A stretch of 21,425 nucleotides of DNA, taken from contig CANKWG010000010.1 of the NCBI GenBank assembly GCA_947487325.1, positions 1-21,425 on the forward strand, in the 5' to 3' direction. Source of the stretch: Oxalobacteraceae bacterium. Lineage in GTDB: Bacteria > Pseudomonadota > Gammaproteobacteria > Burkholderiales > Burkholderiaceae_D. Position numbers and translations under genes: made by a program. A model generated the notes under the pieces. That model was given only the letters and a program-made list of their open reading frames with translations. It made no database searches and was not told where the DNA came from. Below, piece after piece: positions 1-7,051 of this stretch (the first letter of the stretch is position 1; each line of letters starts with the position of its first letter).

Positions 1-1505
1 TTAATGTTTTTAAAATCGTCCAAGTCAATCGCGATCAGCGCAAGTCGCTGACCAGCCTCATGTGCTCGTTCCAGCATGACCGGCAGCGCTTCATTAAGCC
101 AATGACGATTCGGTAGGCCAGTGAGCGTATCCGTCTTGGCCATTCTGGCAAGTTCCATGGCCTGCTGCCGAGCTTCAGATATATCCCGTATCGTAATCGC
201 AATGTCTTTGCCCGAGAGAACAGCGCGCCGATGAAACCACCCTGGCTTATGCCGCCTACCCTGGGGTACATAAAACTCATCTTCGATAAACTCTTCTGCC
301 TGAACGCGCCGAAAGAATTTCCGCAAGAAATCCAAATTTTTTCCCTGATAAATTTCGATAAAACATTTACCGATCAAATCAGTGCGGAGGTAGCCTGACA
401 ATTTTGCAGCACGCTCATTACAGTCCTCGATAAATAACTTATCGATCTCACCGTCATCACGATAGTTTGGGCTGACCATAAAGAAGGCTTCACGAGCACC
501 ATCCACCGCCAGGCGAAAAGTCGACTGTACCTGCGCCTCATGTCGCCGGCGAGCCGTGTCACGAATTTGGTTCATCGCACCCGACGCGGCAAAGACCATC
601 AGTAGCAAGCCGGCCATGCCAGCAATAACGATATAAGTCTGCTGGGTTGAGGCATAGGGTTTGAATATATTGGCCTTGTTTATCGCCGCCACACTAATCA
701 AGGGATAGCCCTCAATCTTTTTCCAGCTGACGAGTCTGGCCTGACGATCTATAAAATCGAGCTCTGATTCCTCGCGAATACCGTGATCTTCCAAAAACAC
801 AGGCTCACGAGAATAAAACGCATACGTTGCACCCACACCACCTTTGGACACGAGTAAAGGACCCTGCGTAAGGCGCACCGAGATAAAGTCTCCGGGCATC
901 AGCGATGCAGCATTGTGAAAGCTGGCCAAATAGTCGGGCTCCGCAGCAATCAGTACAACACCATCAAAGCTACCATCGGACTTCTCAAAGCTTCGGCTAA
1001 AGCGGACGATTTGTTTGCCCTGAAATCCACCCCGTCCAGGTGAAGGCGGCAAAATATGGAGCTGCGACTTGGGTTGATCGCGATTTAATTTGAAGAAAAG
1101 GAGATCACCCATGTAAGTACCACTTGCCAGATTACGCGTGCTGCTGACGGCATAGCCTCGAGCATCAATGGCAGCAGGATAAATAGCATCTTGGTAGACA
1201 CCACGATGAAACTGATCTTCCAAATCCAGCACCCCGGGCTTGTGCTCCCACTGGTACTTGATGGACATCGACAACTGATCGATTTGTGAGACGCTGCGCA
1301 AAACCTGCTCTGCATAACTTTCGGCACGCGCTGCGGCCTCACGTTCAGCCTGTTGAATCAGCTGTGCCCTGTCTATATCGATCTTCAGCCACACTGCACC
1401 AAACAATGCAGCGACCACCAGCGCACAGGCGAAGCCCCAGACGAGCGCGATACGCCGATTGGCGTATCGGATCTGGGATTCGGAATAGATGAATAAATCT
1501 TTCAT
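1..1505 (-). CDS. Membrane-anchored sensor diguanylate cyclase (PAS-GGDEF), 3' part outside window
   Basis: The reading frame is open from ATG at 1505 to the left edge (501 codons) and is therefore partial. A transmembrane segment at about residues 18-40 is followed by about 240 residues that look like a periplasmic Cache-type sensor. A second transmembrane segment lies at about 289-310, then a PAS-like domain at about 320-445. The start of a GGDEF domain follows at about 455, recognised by DTLTGLPNR and the ALIAIDLDDFK strand that carries a metal-binding Asp. The GGDEF signature itself lies beyond the window, so cyclase activity, or an additional EAL domain, cannot be judged. The family makes or senses cyclic di-GMP at the inner membrane. 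No clear Shine-Dalgarno precedes the ATG, and the next in-frame Met would delete the first membrane helix, so 1505 is preferred. Domain assignment is by eye from translated motifs. Confidence 0.9.
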   Translation of the reverse strand, partial: MKDLFIYSESQIRYANRRIALVWGFACALVVAALFGAVWLKIDIDRAQLIQQAEREAAARAESYAEQVLRSVSQIDQLSMSIKYQWEHKPGVLDLEDQFHRGVYQDAIYPAAIDARGYAVSSTRNLASGTYMGDLLFFKLNRDQPKSQLHILPPSPGRGGFQGKQIVRFSRSFEKSDGSFDGVVLIAAEPDYLASFHNAASLMPGDFISVRLTQGPLLVSKGGVGATYAFYSREPVFLEDHGIREESELDFIDRQARLVSWKKIEGYPLISVAAINKANIFKPYASTQQTYIVIAGMAGLLLMVFAASGAMNQIRDTARRRHEAQVQSTFRLAVDGAREAFFMVSPNYRDDGEIDKLFIEDCNERAAKLSGYLRTDLIGKCFIEIYQGKNLDFLRKFFRRVQAEEFIEDEFYVPQGRRHKPGWFHRRAVLSGKDIAITIRDISEARQQAMELARMAKTDTLTGLPNRHWLNEALPVMLERAHEAGQRLALIAIDLDDFKNI

Positions 1506-1540
1506 CGAAAACAAGAGGTGGCTTGTAGTAGTGCGTTAAT

Positions 1541-1612
1541 CGGTGAAATGAATCACCGCCCCTAATGTTTCGATTATGCAAGATATTTGAGGAAAATCAA
1601 AATTCCCTCAAA
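1541..1612. other. Two short hairpins in the gap upstream of the GGDEF gene
   Basis: The 168-base gap 1506-1673 contains two short inverted repeats. The first pairs CGGTGA (1541-1546) with TCACCG (1553-1558). The second pairs TTTGAGG (1586-1592) with CCTCAAA (1606-1612). Neither is followed by a convincing T-run on the minus strand, so neither is called a terminator. They may be mRNA structures or chance. Confidence 0.25.
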
Positions 1613-1673
1613 GAAACTTTTTACTGGCTTAGAACCAACGGATTACGAGCAATCGAGTGAAATGAAATGTTAC

Positions 1674-2156
1674 TTATGGGGAAGATTTGCGTTCGCGCCG
1701 ACTAGCTTCCTGCGTTTCGCGAAAAATCGGCAGATACACATAAGCAAGGGTTCCGCGATCATCGAGCTTGCTGAATTCAAGCTCAACATAAATTTTTTCT
1801 TCCCCACCACCCCACGCATAGGCCTCGGATGAGCGCTGAACGGGCTTGGGCTCTCCCCACTGTTTTTTTGCATAAGCCAGCAGTGCGGCGAAATCTTTAT
1901 CTCCGCCGAACTCCATTTGCACAAAATAGAATCGGTCATCAGCAAAGCACAGGCGCAGATTCGTGACTGTGGTATCGCCTAACTGCGCCACACCTTCACC
2001 ACTGCGATAGCATTTGTAGAGAGGCGTCTCCGCTAACTTCTTGGCTCCGGGCATAGCCGCAAGTGGCTCTGTCCAGCGCAACCCATCAAAGCCGCCAGGC
2101 AATTCTCCGGCGATTACCAGAACCGGCATCAGTAATAGAAAAAGTATTTTCTTCAT
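1674..2156 (-). CDS. Small exported protein of unknown function
   Basis: A 160-residue protein starts with a Lys-Lys pair and a hydrophobic stretch (residues 4-16) ending at VIAG. This is a typical Sec signal peptide, with cleavage probably near residue 17. The mature part contains two cysteines (C49 and C70) that could form a disulphide in the periplasm, several aromatic beta-strand-like stretches, and a basic C-terminal tail (RRERK). I recognise no catalytic motif and assign no function. It lies between the terminator of the substrate-binding protein gene and the GGDEF gene, all on the minus strand, so it probably has its own promoter in 2157-2191. No strong ribosome-binding site is visible before the ATG. 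The signal peptide and uninterrupted frame make it a credible gene. Confidence 0.8.
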   Translation of the reverse strand: MKKILFLLLMPVLVIAGELPGGFDGLRWTEPLAAMPGAKKLAETPLYKCYRSGEGVAQLGDTTVTNLRLCFADDRFYFVQMEFGGDKDFAALLAYAKKQWGEPKPVQRSSEAYAWGGGEEKIYVELEFSKLDDRGTLAYVYLPIFRETQEASRRERKSSP

Positions 2157-2191
2157 GATCAGATTTAAGAGAGTCTATTTGTAAAAGTGTC

Positions 2192-2221
2192 AAAAAAAAT
2201 GGCGCAGAGAGCTGCGCCATT
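2192..2221 (-). terminator. Rho-independent terminator after the substrate-binding protein gene
   Basis: A ten-base-pair stem (2198-2207 with 2212-2221, AATGGCGCAG against CTGCGCCATT) has a four-base loop. On the minus strand it is followed directly by a T-run (A-run at 2192-2199 on the plus strand). It sits 18 bases past the stop of the gene at 2240, in the right orientation. Confidence 0.9.
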
Positions 2222-2239
2222 GGTTAAGTCAGCGAGACA

Positions 2240-3475
2240 TTATTTCCAAAGCGCGCACTTGGTCTCTTCTTTGGTCATGAAAGCCTTCTCACCTGGGATT
2301 ACCTGAACTGGTTTGTAATAATCCCAATCGTACTTGGATTCAGCGGGAGATTTCACCTGCATGAGCGTCATGTCATGCACCATGCGACCATCGGGGCGCA
2401 CGATACCGTTCTTGGTAAAGAAATCATTGATCGGAGTTGACTTCAATTTTCCCATCACCTTATCGCCATCTTCGTTGCCGAGCGCCTTGACCGCATTCAG
2501 GTAGAACGTCGCTGCCGAGTAATCGGCCGCATGAAGCATAGAAGGCGCTTTTTTGTTTTTATCCATGAACCTCTTCGACCAGGCACGGGTTTCTTCGTTG
2601 GTATCCCAATACCATCCATCGGTCAGATACATGCCCTGCGTGAGATCCAGTCCCAGCGCATGCACATCATTGACGAACATCAGCAAGCCGGCGAGCTTCA
2701 TCTTTTTATTGATGCCGAATTCAGCAGCGGCCTTGATCGAATTGACCGTATCACCGCCCGCGTTAGCCAGTCCCAACACCTGTGCTTTGGATTTTTCAGC
2801 CTGCAGCAAAAACGATGAGAAGTCTGATGCCGCGAGCGGATGGCGCACCGAACCTATTACCCGACCACCATTTTTGGTCACGACGTCGGACGCATCTTTT
2901 TCCAGCGACATACCAAACACATAGTCTGCCGTCAGGAAGAACCAATCCTTCTGACCTTGCTGAACCAGCGCACCGGAAGTACCGCGAGCCACGGCCGCTG
3001 TGTCATACGCATAGTGAATGGTGTATGGGGTGCATTCTTCATTTGTCAGGCGCGATGTACCGGCACCGATAGCAATGAAAGGCTTTTTCTTTTCAGCAGC
3101 TACCTTGGCCATGGCCAGGCTGGTTGCGGAGTTGGTACCGCCAATCAGCAAATCCACACCTTGCTGGTCGAACCACTCGCGCGCCTTGCTGGCTGCGATG
3201 TCTGCTTTATTTTGATGGTCTGCCGATACAAATTCAATTTTCTTGCCGTTGACCTTGTCACCAAAATCCGCTATCGCCATCTTGATGGCTTCTGCACCTG
3301 CCGGACCATCGACGTCAGCATAGACACCGGACATATCGGTGATAAAACCAATCTTGACGGTATCACCATCATTGCTGCTGCTGGCGTTGTCAGCCTTTTG
3401 GCATGAGGTCAGAGTAAACACCGAAGCCAGTGCCGATACGGCGACCAGTGCACGGGTAGGATTCCTGAGTTTCAA
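2240..3475 (-). CDS. Periplasmic ligand-binding lipoprotein of a branched-chain amino acid-type ABC transporter
   Basis: This is a Peripla_BP_6/LivJ-like solute-binding protein of about 411 residues. An N-terminal hydrophobic segment ends in a lipobox (LTSC), predicting a lipid-anchored protein facing the periplasm. The start of the mature domain (VKIGFITDMSGVYADVDGP) is typical of the family, and the two-lobe fold continues to the C-terminus. No permease or ATPase genes lie next to it, so it either serves a transporter encoded elsewhere or has a sensory role. The ligand cannot be read from the sequence; the family also includes urea, amide and aromatic-acid binders. Start choice: an ATG at 3481 directly abuts AAGGAG with zero spacing. 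The TTG two codons later (3475) has the ideal six-base spacing and is preferred. Transcription ends at the hairpin at 2192-2221. Confidence 0.9.
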   Translation of the reverse strand: MKLRNPTRALVAVSALASVFTLTSCQKADNASSSNDGDTVKIGFITDMSGVYADVDGPAGAEAIKMAIADFGDKVNGKKIEFVSADHQNKADIAASKAREWFDQQGVDLLIGGTNSATSLAMAKVAAEKKKPFIAIGAGTSRLTNEECTPYTIHYAYDTAAVARGTSGALVQQGQKDWFFLTADYVFGMSLEKDASDVVTKNGGRVIGSVRHPLAASDFSSFLLQAEKSKAQVLGLANAGGDTVNSIKAAAEFGINKKMKLAGLLMFVNDVHALGLDLTQGMYLTDGWYWDTNEETRAWSKRFMDKNKKAPSMLHAADYSAATFYLNAVKALGNEDGDKVMGKLKSTPINDFFTKNGIVRPDGRMVHDMTLMQVKSPAESKYDWDYYKPVQVIPGEKAFMTKEETKCALWK

Positions 3476-3620
3476 AATCATCTCCTTATAGTTATTGATT
3501 TCAACATGAAAACGGTAGCGGGTTATGGGACCGCTTAGGCGGGAGCAATCTTAGCATGAGCCTCATTGGTAGCGCGCCGTCTGGCTGACGACTACGTCAA
3601 AGAAACGATCAGCAGTACCA

Positions 3621-3630
3621 GCCCTAGGTC
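3621..3630 (+). promoter_or_regulatory. Candidate activator site, distal copy (CCTAGG-centred)
   Basis: GCCCTAGGTC matches the reverse complement of the motif at 3726-3735 at nine of ten positions. CCTAGG occurs only at these two places in the window as far as I can see. It lies about 177 bases upstream of the predicted sigma-54 transcription start, a usual distance for enhancer-like activator sites. Binding by a particular protein is inference. Confidence 0.3.
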
Positions 3631-3725
3631 TACAACCCGGGAACGTGCCGCCCCGGCCCATATCCAGATATCGAGCTTGGCTATCCATACCGATTTATCC
3701 ATCGCTTACACGTAAATTTTTCCAT

Positions 3726-3735
3726 GACCTAGGAC
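3726..3735 (-). promoter_or_regulatory. Candidate activator site, proximal copy (CCTAGG-centred)
   Basis: This is the inverted partner of the motif at 3621-3630. The two CCTAGG cores are 105 bases apart, close to ten helical turns, which would place both on the same DNA face. The site lies about 70 bases upstream of the predicted start site. Its role as an upstream activating sequence is inference. Confidence 0.3.
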
Positions 3736-3774
3736 CGGCGGCGCGTAACAGCGCAGTCTGAGCAGACCTCGGCT

Positions 3775-3792
3775 CTGGCACGTAGCTTGCAA
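3775..3792 (+). promoter_or_regulatory. Sigma-54 (RpoN) promoter of the envelope operon
   Basis: CTGGCACG at 3775-3782 and TTGCAA at 3787-3792 match the -24/-12 consensus YTGGCACGRNNNTTGCW. Exactly ten bases lie between the invariant GG (3777-3778) and GC (3789-3790). Only the R position deviates. Transcription would start near 3802, leaving a leader of about 68 bases before the ATG at 3870. Promoters of this class need an AAA+ activator; two such activators are encoded at 7055-8494 and 9161-10108. Confidence 0.85.
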
Positions 3793-3869
3793 AGTTATCT
3801 TTTGGCTGACTTCAGTCGGCCGATACATCAACTGGCATGCCAGCGCACCCTAACTGAATGGAGAGATTC

Positions 3870-4226
3870 ATGGAAACCGAAATCCCGAACAGATCAACTG
3901 ACACTTCAGGTAGGCGTCCAGATATCCGTACCTGTCAGGCTTCAGGTCTACGGGAAGAGTTATCCAATTTGAAAAATGATCTTGATGCTTTGATGTTGCA
4001 CGCTTCAAACCTAAGCGAGAGCGAATTACGCGAAGCCCGTGATCGCATCATGACAAGTTTTTCTTCAATGCGACACGCCGCCAAAGGCATCGCAGAGCAA
4101 GCCACCCGGCAATTGAGTCTGGGACGCGACGTGACGGCGCACTATGTGCGGGAACGTCCCTTGCAATCCGTGCTGGTGGCGGCAGGCATGGGAATGCTGA
4201 TCGGCATCCTACTTCGGCGTGACTAG
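3870..4226 (+). CDS. DUF883 (YqjD/ElaB-like) membrane-anchored protein
   Basis: This 118-residue protein has a charged helical body and a C-terminal hydrophobic segment (about residues 101-115, ending ILLRRD). The preceding RERPLQSVLVAAG motif is typical of DUF883 (YqjD/ElaB/YgaM) proteins. In E. coli, family members are C-tail-anchored inner-membrane proteins that bind ribosomes in stationary phase; whether this one does so is inference. The ATG at 3870 is chosen because GGAGA lies seven bases upstream. The in-frame ATG at 3858 overlaps that ribosome-binding site. It is the first gene of a four-gene operon whose sigma-54 promoter lies about 80 bases upstream. The next gene begins 44 bases after its stop. 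Confidence 0.88.
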   Translation: METEIPNRSTDTSGRRPDIRTCQASGLREELSNLKNDLDALMLHASNLSESELREARDRIMTSFSSMRHAAKGIAEQATRQLSLGRDVTAHYVRERPLQSVLVAAGMGMLIGILLRRD

Positions 4227-4270
4227 AAACCAAATTACTCAGGACACTCAACCAGAGCTTGGAGAAGCTA

Positions 4271-4639
4271 ATGCTGAAAGCACTACAAAGATCAAAGCAA
4301 CTCTCTGTCATTGCCATGGACAGATTGGGTGACTACCTTGCGCTTCTACAGATTGAAATGAAACTTCAGGGGCGGGAGTTTGGTGCGCAACTGGCAGGTT
4401 ACGTACTGGCATCGATGTCTGTTTTTTTCATGCTGCTCTTTATTGGTATTGCAATCATTGTGACTTTTTGGGATAGCGACTACCGCAATACAGCAGCATG
4501 GATGGTAGTGGGTCTCTACGCAGCCACTGCGGGCGCAGGTATCTCGCTGGCCCGGCAGCATGCTGGCCGCGGTACGGGCATGATGACCTTGCGGGATGAA
4601 ATCAAACGTGACGTAGCGTTGGTCAGGGAAAGCTTATGA
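4271..4639 (+). CDS. YqjE-like phage holin family membrane protein
   Basis: A 122-residue protein with two transmembrane helices (about 41-66 and 75-94) separated by a short polar loop. Charged amphipathic stretches lie before (residues 1-38) and after them. This layout and its position next to a YqjD-like gene match the YqjE / phage_holin_3_6 family, which is chromosomal and not evidence of a prophage. Its precise role is unknown; these proteins are envelope-associated and usually stress-induced. The ATG at 4271 is used because GGAGAAG lies just upstream; the longer TTG start at 4259 has no such support. The stop overlaps the next start in an ATGA arrangement (4636-4639), indicating translational coupling. 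Confidence 0.85.
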   Translation: MLKALQRSKQLSVIAMDRLGDYLALLQIEMKLQGREFGAQLAGYVLASMSVFFMLLFIGIAIIVTFWDSDYRNTAAWMVVGLYAATAGAGISLARQHAGRGTGMMTLRDEIKRDVALVRESL

Positions 4640-5094
4640 AAATATCGCTTGAGGAAGAACGTCGTGCACTGCTGGAAGAGATCGAAGCCAGACGCAGCTT
4701 TTATCGTCGTATGCTGAGCAGCGAGGGCAAAGAGCAGCAAACAGCAAGCACCGAAAGACAAGCCATCGGTCTGGCTAGGCCGCCGCATCACAACCAACTA
4801 GGGAAGTGGTTGCTGGATCACCCCTTGCAGGTGGCCGCAGGCGTTACGCTGCTGGTATGGCTGGGGCCACGCTTGATCAGACGCAGTCAACATATCTCGA
4901 AGCCTGTCACGCGGGCGACTACACCAGGCAAACATACTGGCATCCTGAAATCTATCGCAGGCACGATGCTGCTTTTACTCAGGGATCCACGGCAAATGCA
5001 AACGACCGCCAGTATGGTGGGCAGCGCCTGGCGCTGGATGCGCCGCCCGACAACCAAGCAAACTCACCCCCACGGAAGGAAACCTTATGCGTAA
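4636..5094 (+). CDS. Small membrane protein in YqjK position
   Basis: A 152-residue protein starts with a charged helix (EEERRALLEEIEARRSFYRR). It has one clear hydrophobic segment around residues 60-77, preceded by DHPLQ, much like the RERPLQ before the membrane helix of the first gene in the operon. A second hydrophobic stretch (SIAGTMLLLL) is at about 106-115, and the C-terminus is basic and low in complexity. Its place in a yqjD-yqjE-like cluster suggests a YqjK-type protein, but similarity is only positional and compositional. It overlaps the upstream gene by four bases and the following lipoprotein gene by eight, so translation of all three is probably coupled. Function unknown. Confidence 0.75.
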   Translation: MKISLEEERRALLEEIEARRSFYRRMLSSEGKEQQTASTERQAIGLARPPHHNQLGKWLLDHPLQVAAGVTLLVWLGPRLIRRSQHISKPVTRATTPGKHTGILKSIAGTMLLLLRDPRQMQTTASMVGSAWRWMRRPTTKQTHPHGRKPYA

Positions 5095-5257
5095 GTTCAT
5101 CACATTGTTAAGCCTGACTGCTTCAATCATTAGTGGCTTGAGTATTTCTGGCTGCAACACAATGCGAGGATTCGGGAAAGATGTCGAACGCGGCGGAGAG
5201 CGTGTGCAAGACGCGGCCAAGCCCAAGCCGGAGTCAACACCACAACAAGGAAAGTAA
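5087..5257 (+). CDS. Entericidin A/B family lipoprotein
   Basis: A 56-residue protein with a signal peptide ending in the lipobox ISGC (lipidated Cys at residue 23). The sequence after the Cys, CNTMRGFGKDVERGGERVQD, closely follows the entericidin pattern CNTxRGxGxDxxxGG. Entericidins are small cell-envelope lipoproteins; in E. coli, EcnB is described as a bacteriolytic toxin and EcnA as its antidote. Only one copy is present here, so no toxin-antidote pair can be claimed. AAGGA lies seven bases upstream of the ATG. It overlaps the preceding gene by eight bases and is last in the sigma-54-driven operon. No intrinsic terminator is visible after it; it ends nine bases before the convergent small frame at 5266. 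Confidence 0.9.
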   Translation: MRKFITLLSLTASIISGLSISGCNTMRGFGKDVERGGERVQDAAKPKPESTPQQGK

Positions 5258-5265
5258 GGGCGACT

Positions 5266-5595
5266 TCAAAGCACCATCAGTCCCGCCTGGACTAGACATT
5301 CAGGGGACGCATAAACCGAGGAGCGACTTACGTGCGAATCAGTCTTTATGCGATCCCATTGAAATTCAATATTGATATTCACCAAGGGGCGACCTACCGT
5401 TTCGCGTACAAATTCCTCGCAGGAAAATACAATTCGGGTGTCGAAACGAAAAACGGCTTGGTGTAAGGCGCTTTTCATTGCTTTGCTGACGACAGGCATT
5501 CGCTCAGCAGGCATACCGAAACCTGACAAGAGCGCAATGATCAACAAGGTCATTGGCAGTACGAACCATCTTCGCCATGTAATACGAGATCGCAT
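5266..5595 (-). CDS. Possible small membrane protein (uncertain gene)
   Basis: From ATG at 5595 the frame encodes 109 residues. A basic start (MRSRITWRRW) and one hydrophobic segment (about 11-26) resemble an uncleaved signal anchor; the rest has no recognisable motif. An in-frame extension to 5745 exists but overlaps the PRC-barrel gene and is unlikely. Codon use is not strongly biased, and a plus-strand frame (5372-5602) overlaps it. AGGG lies nine bases before the ATG. If real, it could be the distal gene of the minus-strand membrane-protein/PRC-barrel group. I do not recognise it. Confidence 0.4.
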   Translation of the reverse strand: MRSRITWRRWFVLPMTLLIIALLSGFGMPAERMPVVSKAMKSALHQAVFRFDTRIVFSCEEFVRETVGRPLVNINIEFQWDRIKTDSHVSRSSVYASPECLVQAGLMVL

Positions 5596-5611
5596 CTCAT
5601 GACACCCTATT

Positions 5612-5637
5612 GATCTGATAGGAAGAATAATCAGATC
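5612..5637. repeat. Perfect 8-bp inverted repeat between the PRC-barrel gene and the next frame
   Basis: GATCTGAT (5612-5619) pairs with ATCAGATC (5630-5637) across a ten-base spacer. No T-run follows on either strand, so it is not a standard intrinsic terminator. It could be a protein-binding palindrome or an mRNA-processing structure. Confidence 0.45.
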
Positions 5638-5684
5638 TGAAAAATCTACTGCAGCTGAGGATGACAAAGTAGACACGCCATCAA

Positions 5685-5981
5685 TCAACTGAAGGTGAAA
5701 TAGACCAGTCTTGCTAAATCCGAGTCGAAGTAAAGCGCTTGCCAAGGAATAGTGACCGTAGCCTTGCTGTTACTGGAATTCACATTCACAAAGCGAAGCT
5801 GACGACTACGAGCATCCACCAAAACTGAGCGCACCCTTCCGATCGCCTGCCCAGTGGCCGTAACCACTGGACAGGAGCGCAGCAAGTCAGTCGCCGCAGA
5901 TTGCCCAGCTGCCATACAGTTGAAGCGCTTTCTTGTACTAGTCCCGTTCAGAGGTGCCTTGTCATTCGATGTCGTCAGCAT
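5685..5981 (-). CDS. PRC-barrel domain protein
   Basis: A 98-residue protein with the PRC-barrel pattern: a stretch reading PVVTATGQAIGRVRSVLVDA, a basic turn, then RLRFVNVNSS and a C-terminal IPWQALYFD-type strand. This compact beta-barrel is found in photosynthetic reaction centres, RimM and many small stress-related proteins, where it mediates protein-protein contacts. No partner domain is present. The start at 5981 has GGAGAG five bases upstream. It lies 75 bases after the multi-pass membrane protein gene on the same strand, with no terminator seen between them, so the two are probably co-transcribed. Its role in the envelope cluster is inference from location. Confidence 0.75.
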   Translation of the reverse strand: MLTTSNDKAPLNGTSTRKRFNCMAAGQSAATDLLRSCPVVTATGQAIGRVRSVLVDARSRQLRFVNVNSSNSKATVTIPWQALYFDSDLARLVYFTFS

Positions 5982-6056
5982 AATTTCTCTCCATCGCCTG
6001 CGTTCTTAACAGCGCAATCATGCTCATGGCTGTGACATTAACAAGTCTTCATCCGT

Positions 6057-6905
6057 TCACAATATTCCTGACTCGGTTCGCTTCATCGTTGTGCCTTCTG
6101 TGGTCTCGGTCCAAGTGATTCTTCGCGCACCCATGGCACCGAGCGCACCACCCAGCAGGCTTAGCGCAAAGGCCAGCGCGACGGCACCAAAGGCAATCCA
6201 AGCAGCGTTACCTGCGCGCTGGATCGCACGGTTAGCCGCTTCACGCCCTGCGGGAGATGCTTGCTCGGGCGATCCGGACAAAATCAGCGCTTGATCCACA
6301 ATGCCGGCTGCACGATCGCGCTGCACACCCATCGCGCTACTCATCTGATTGATGGCCTGATCACGACGACCAGCGCTGATATGCGCTTGCAGTGTGCTCA
6401 GTGATTCAGAACTCATATTGGTACCCATCTGACGATTGATCAAATTGGTGATACTGCTGCCCTGCGCACCCGGCAGGCCAGGATTCAGGCTAGAGAACAA
6501 GCCCGACAGCAATGAACCACCCGCTGATGTGGCGAGAAAAACAAAAAGTAATGTCGTGACAGCCCAAGTGACCACACCATGAAGTACACCATCCGTTTTT
6601 CGTTTTAGCCCCGACATGCGACCAGCCACATAGGTACCAATCAAAGCTGCAATCAGCATTGATAAACCTGCCCAAACCAGTGCGCCTGTCGCAGGGCCTT
6701 CGATGGCAGAGAGGCTGCCCAGTGACAGGCCGCTAGCAATACCCAGCAAGGTCAGTACGAGCTGCACCGAAACGCCCACCGCCACACCGGCCAAGACTGC
6801 GCCCCAGCGAATCACTGGAAACAATGGACGCCGCAGAATATTTTCTTGGGAAGTCACTGTTTCGCTCGGAAAACCCGAGCTACTCTCAATATGAATGGTT
6901 GCCAT
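6057..6905 (-). CDS. Multi-pass inner-membrane protein
   Basis: From ATG at 6905 the protein has 282 residues. Hydrophobic segments lie at about 31-58, 70-95, 108-130 and 230-258. Between the third and fourth is a polar region of about 95 residues rich in Gln, Ser and Arg. Gly/Ala-rich helices such as WGAVLAGVAVGVSVQLVLTL recall proteins found with PRC-barrel and YqjD-type genes in Proteobacteria, but I cannot name the family. AAGGAG lies eight bases before this ATG, which decides the start. A longer in-frame ATG at 6950 falls inside a 14-bp tandem repeat and is rejected. Probably the first gene of a unit with the PRC-barrel gene; a weak sigma-54-like element lies about 150 bases upstream (7052-7066). 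Confidence 0.82.
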   Translation of the reverse strand: MATIHIESSSGFPSETVTSQENILRRPLFPVIRWGAVLAGVAVGVSVQLVLTLLGIASGLSLGSLSAIEGPATGALVWAGLSMLIAALIGTYVAGRMSGLKRKTDGVLHGVVTWAVTTLLFVFLATSAGGSLLSGLFSSLNPGLPGAQGSSITNLINRQMGTNMSSESLSTLQAHISAGRRDQAINQMSSAMGVQRDRAAGIVDQALILSGSPEQASPAGREAANRAIQRAGNAAWIAFGAVALAFALSLLGGALGAMGARRITWTETTEGTTMKRTESGIL

Positions 6906-6922
6906 GGTTAGGTCTCCTTGCT

Positions 6923-6978
6923 GAGTTGAAGTGCGTAAGTTGAACTGCATAAGTTGAACTGCATGAGTTGAAATGTAG
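6923..6978. repeat. Four tandem copies of a 14-bp repeat in a leader region
   Basis: Units run 6923-6936, 6937-6950, 6951-6964 and 6965-6978. The two central copies are identical (AAGTTGAACTGCAT); the outer ones begin GAGTTGAA and diverge at their ends. The array lies just upstream of the ribosome-binding site of the gene starting at 6905. Fourteen is not a multiple of three, and the array lies outside the likely coding region. Confidence 0.85.
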
Positions 6979-7051
6979 TCGCGCTACGTAAAAATTTTTT
7001 TAGCATGTCAAAAAACACCGTTGGTAATCTTTATGCGACCTCTAAGGTCAA

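Larger units (their letters stand above)
3482..3774. promoter_or_regulatory. Divergent intergenic region upstream of the envelope operon
   Basis: About 390 bases (3482-3869) separate the divergent substrate-binding protein gene and the envelope operon. No credible gene was found in it. It contains a near-consensus sigma-54 promoter (3775-3792) and two oppositely oriented copies of a CCTAGG-centred motif (3621-3630 and 3726-3735). It must also hold the promoter of the minus-strand gene, which I could not locate with confidence. Confidence 0.6.

Noticed and set aside
4271..4639. Holin-family gene as a prophage marker
   Set aside because: The YqjE-type holin family is chromosomal and its neighbours are YqjD-like and entericidin genes; no phage genes are present.
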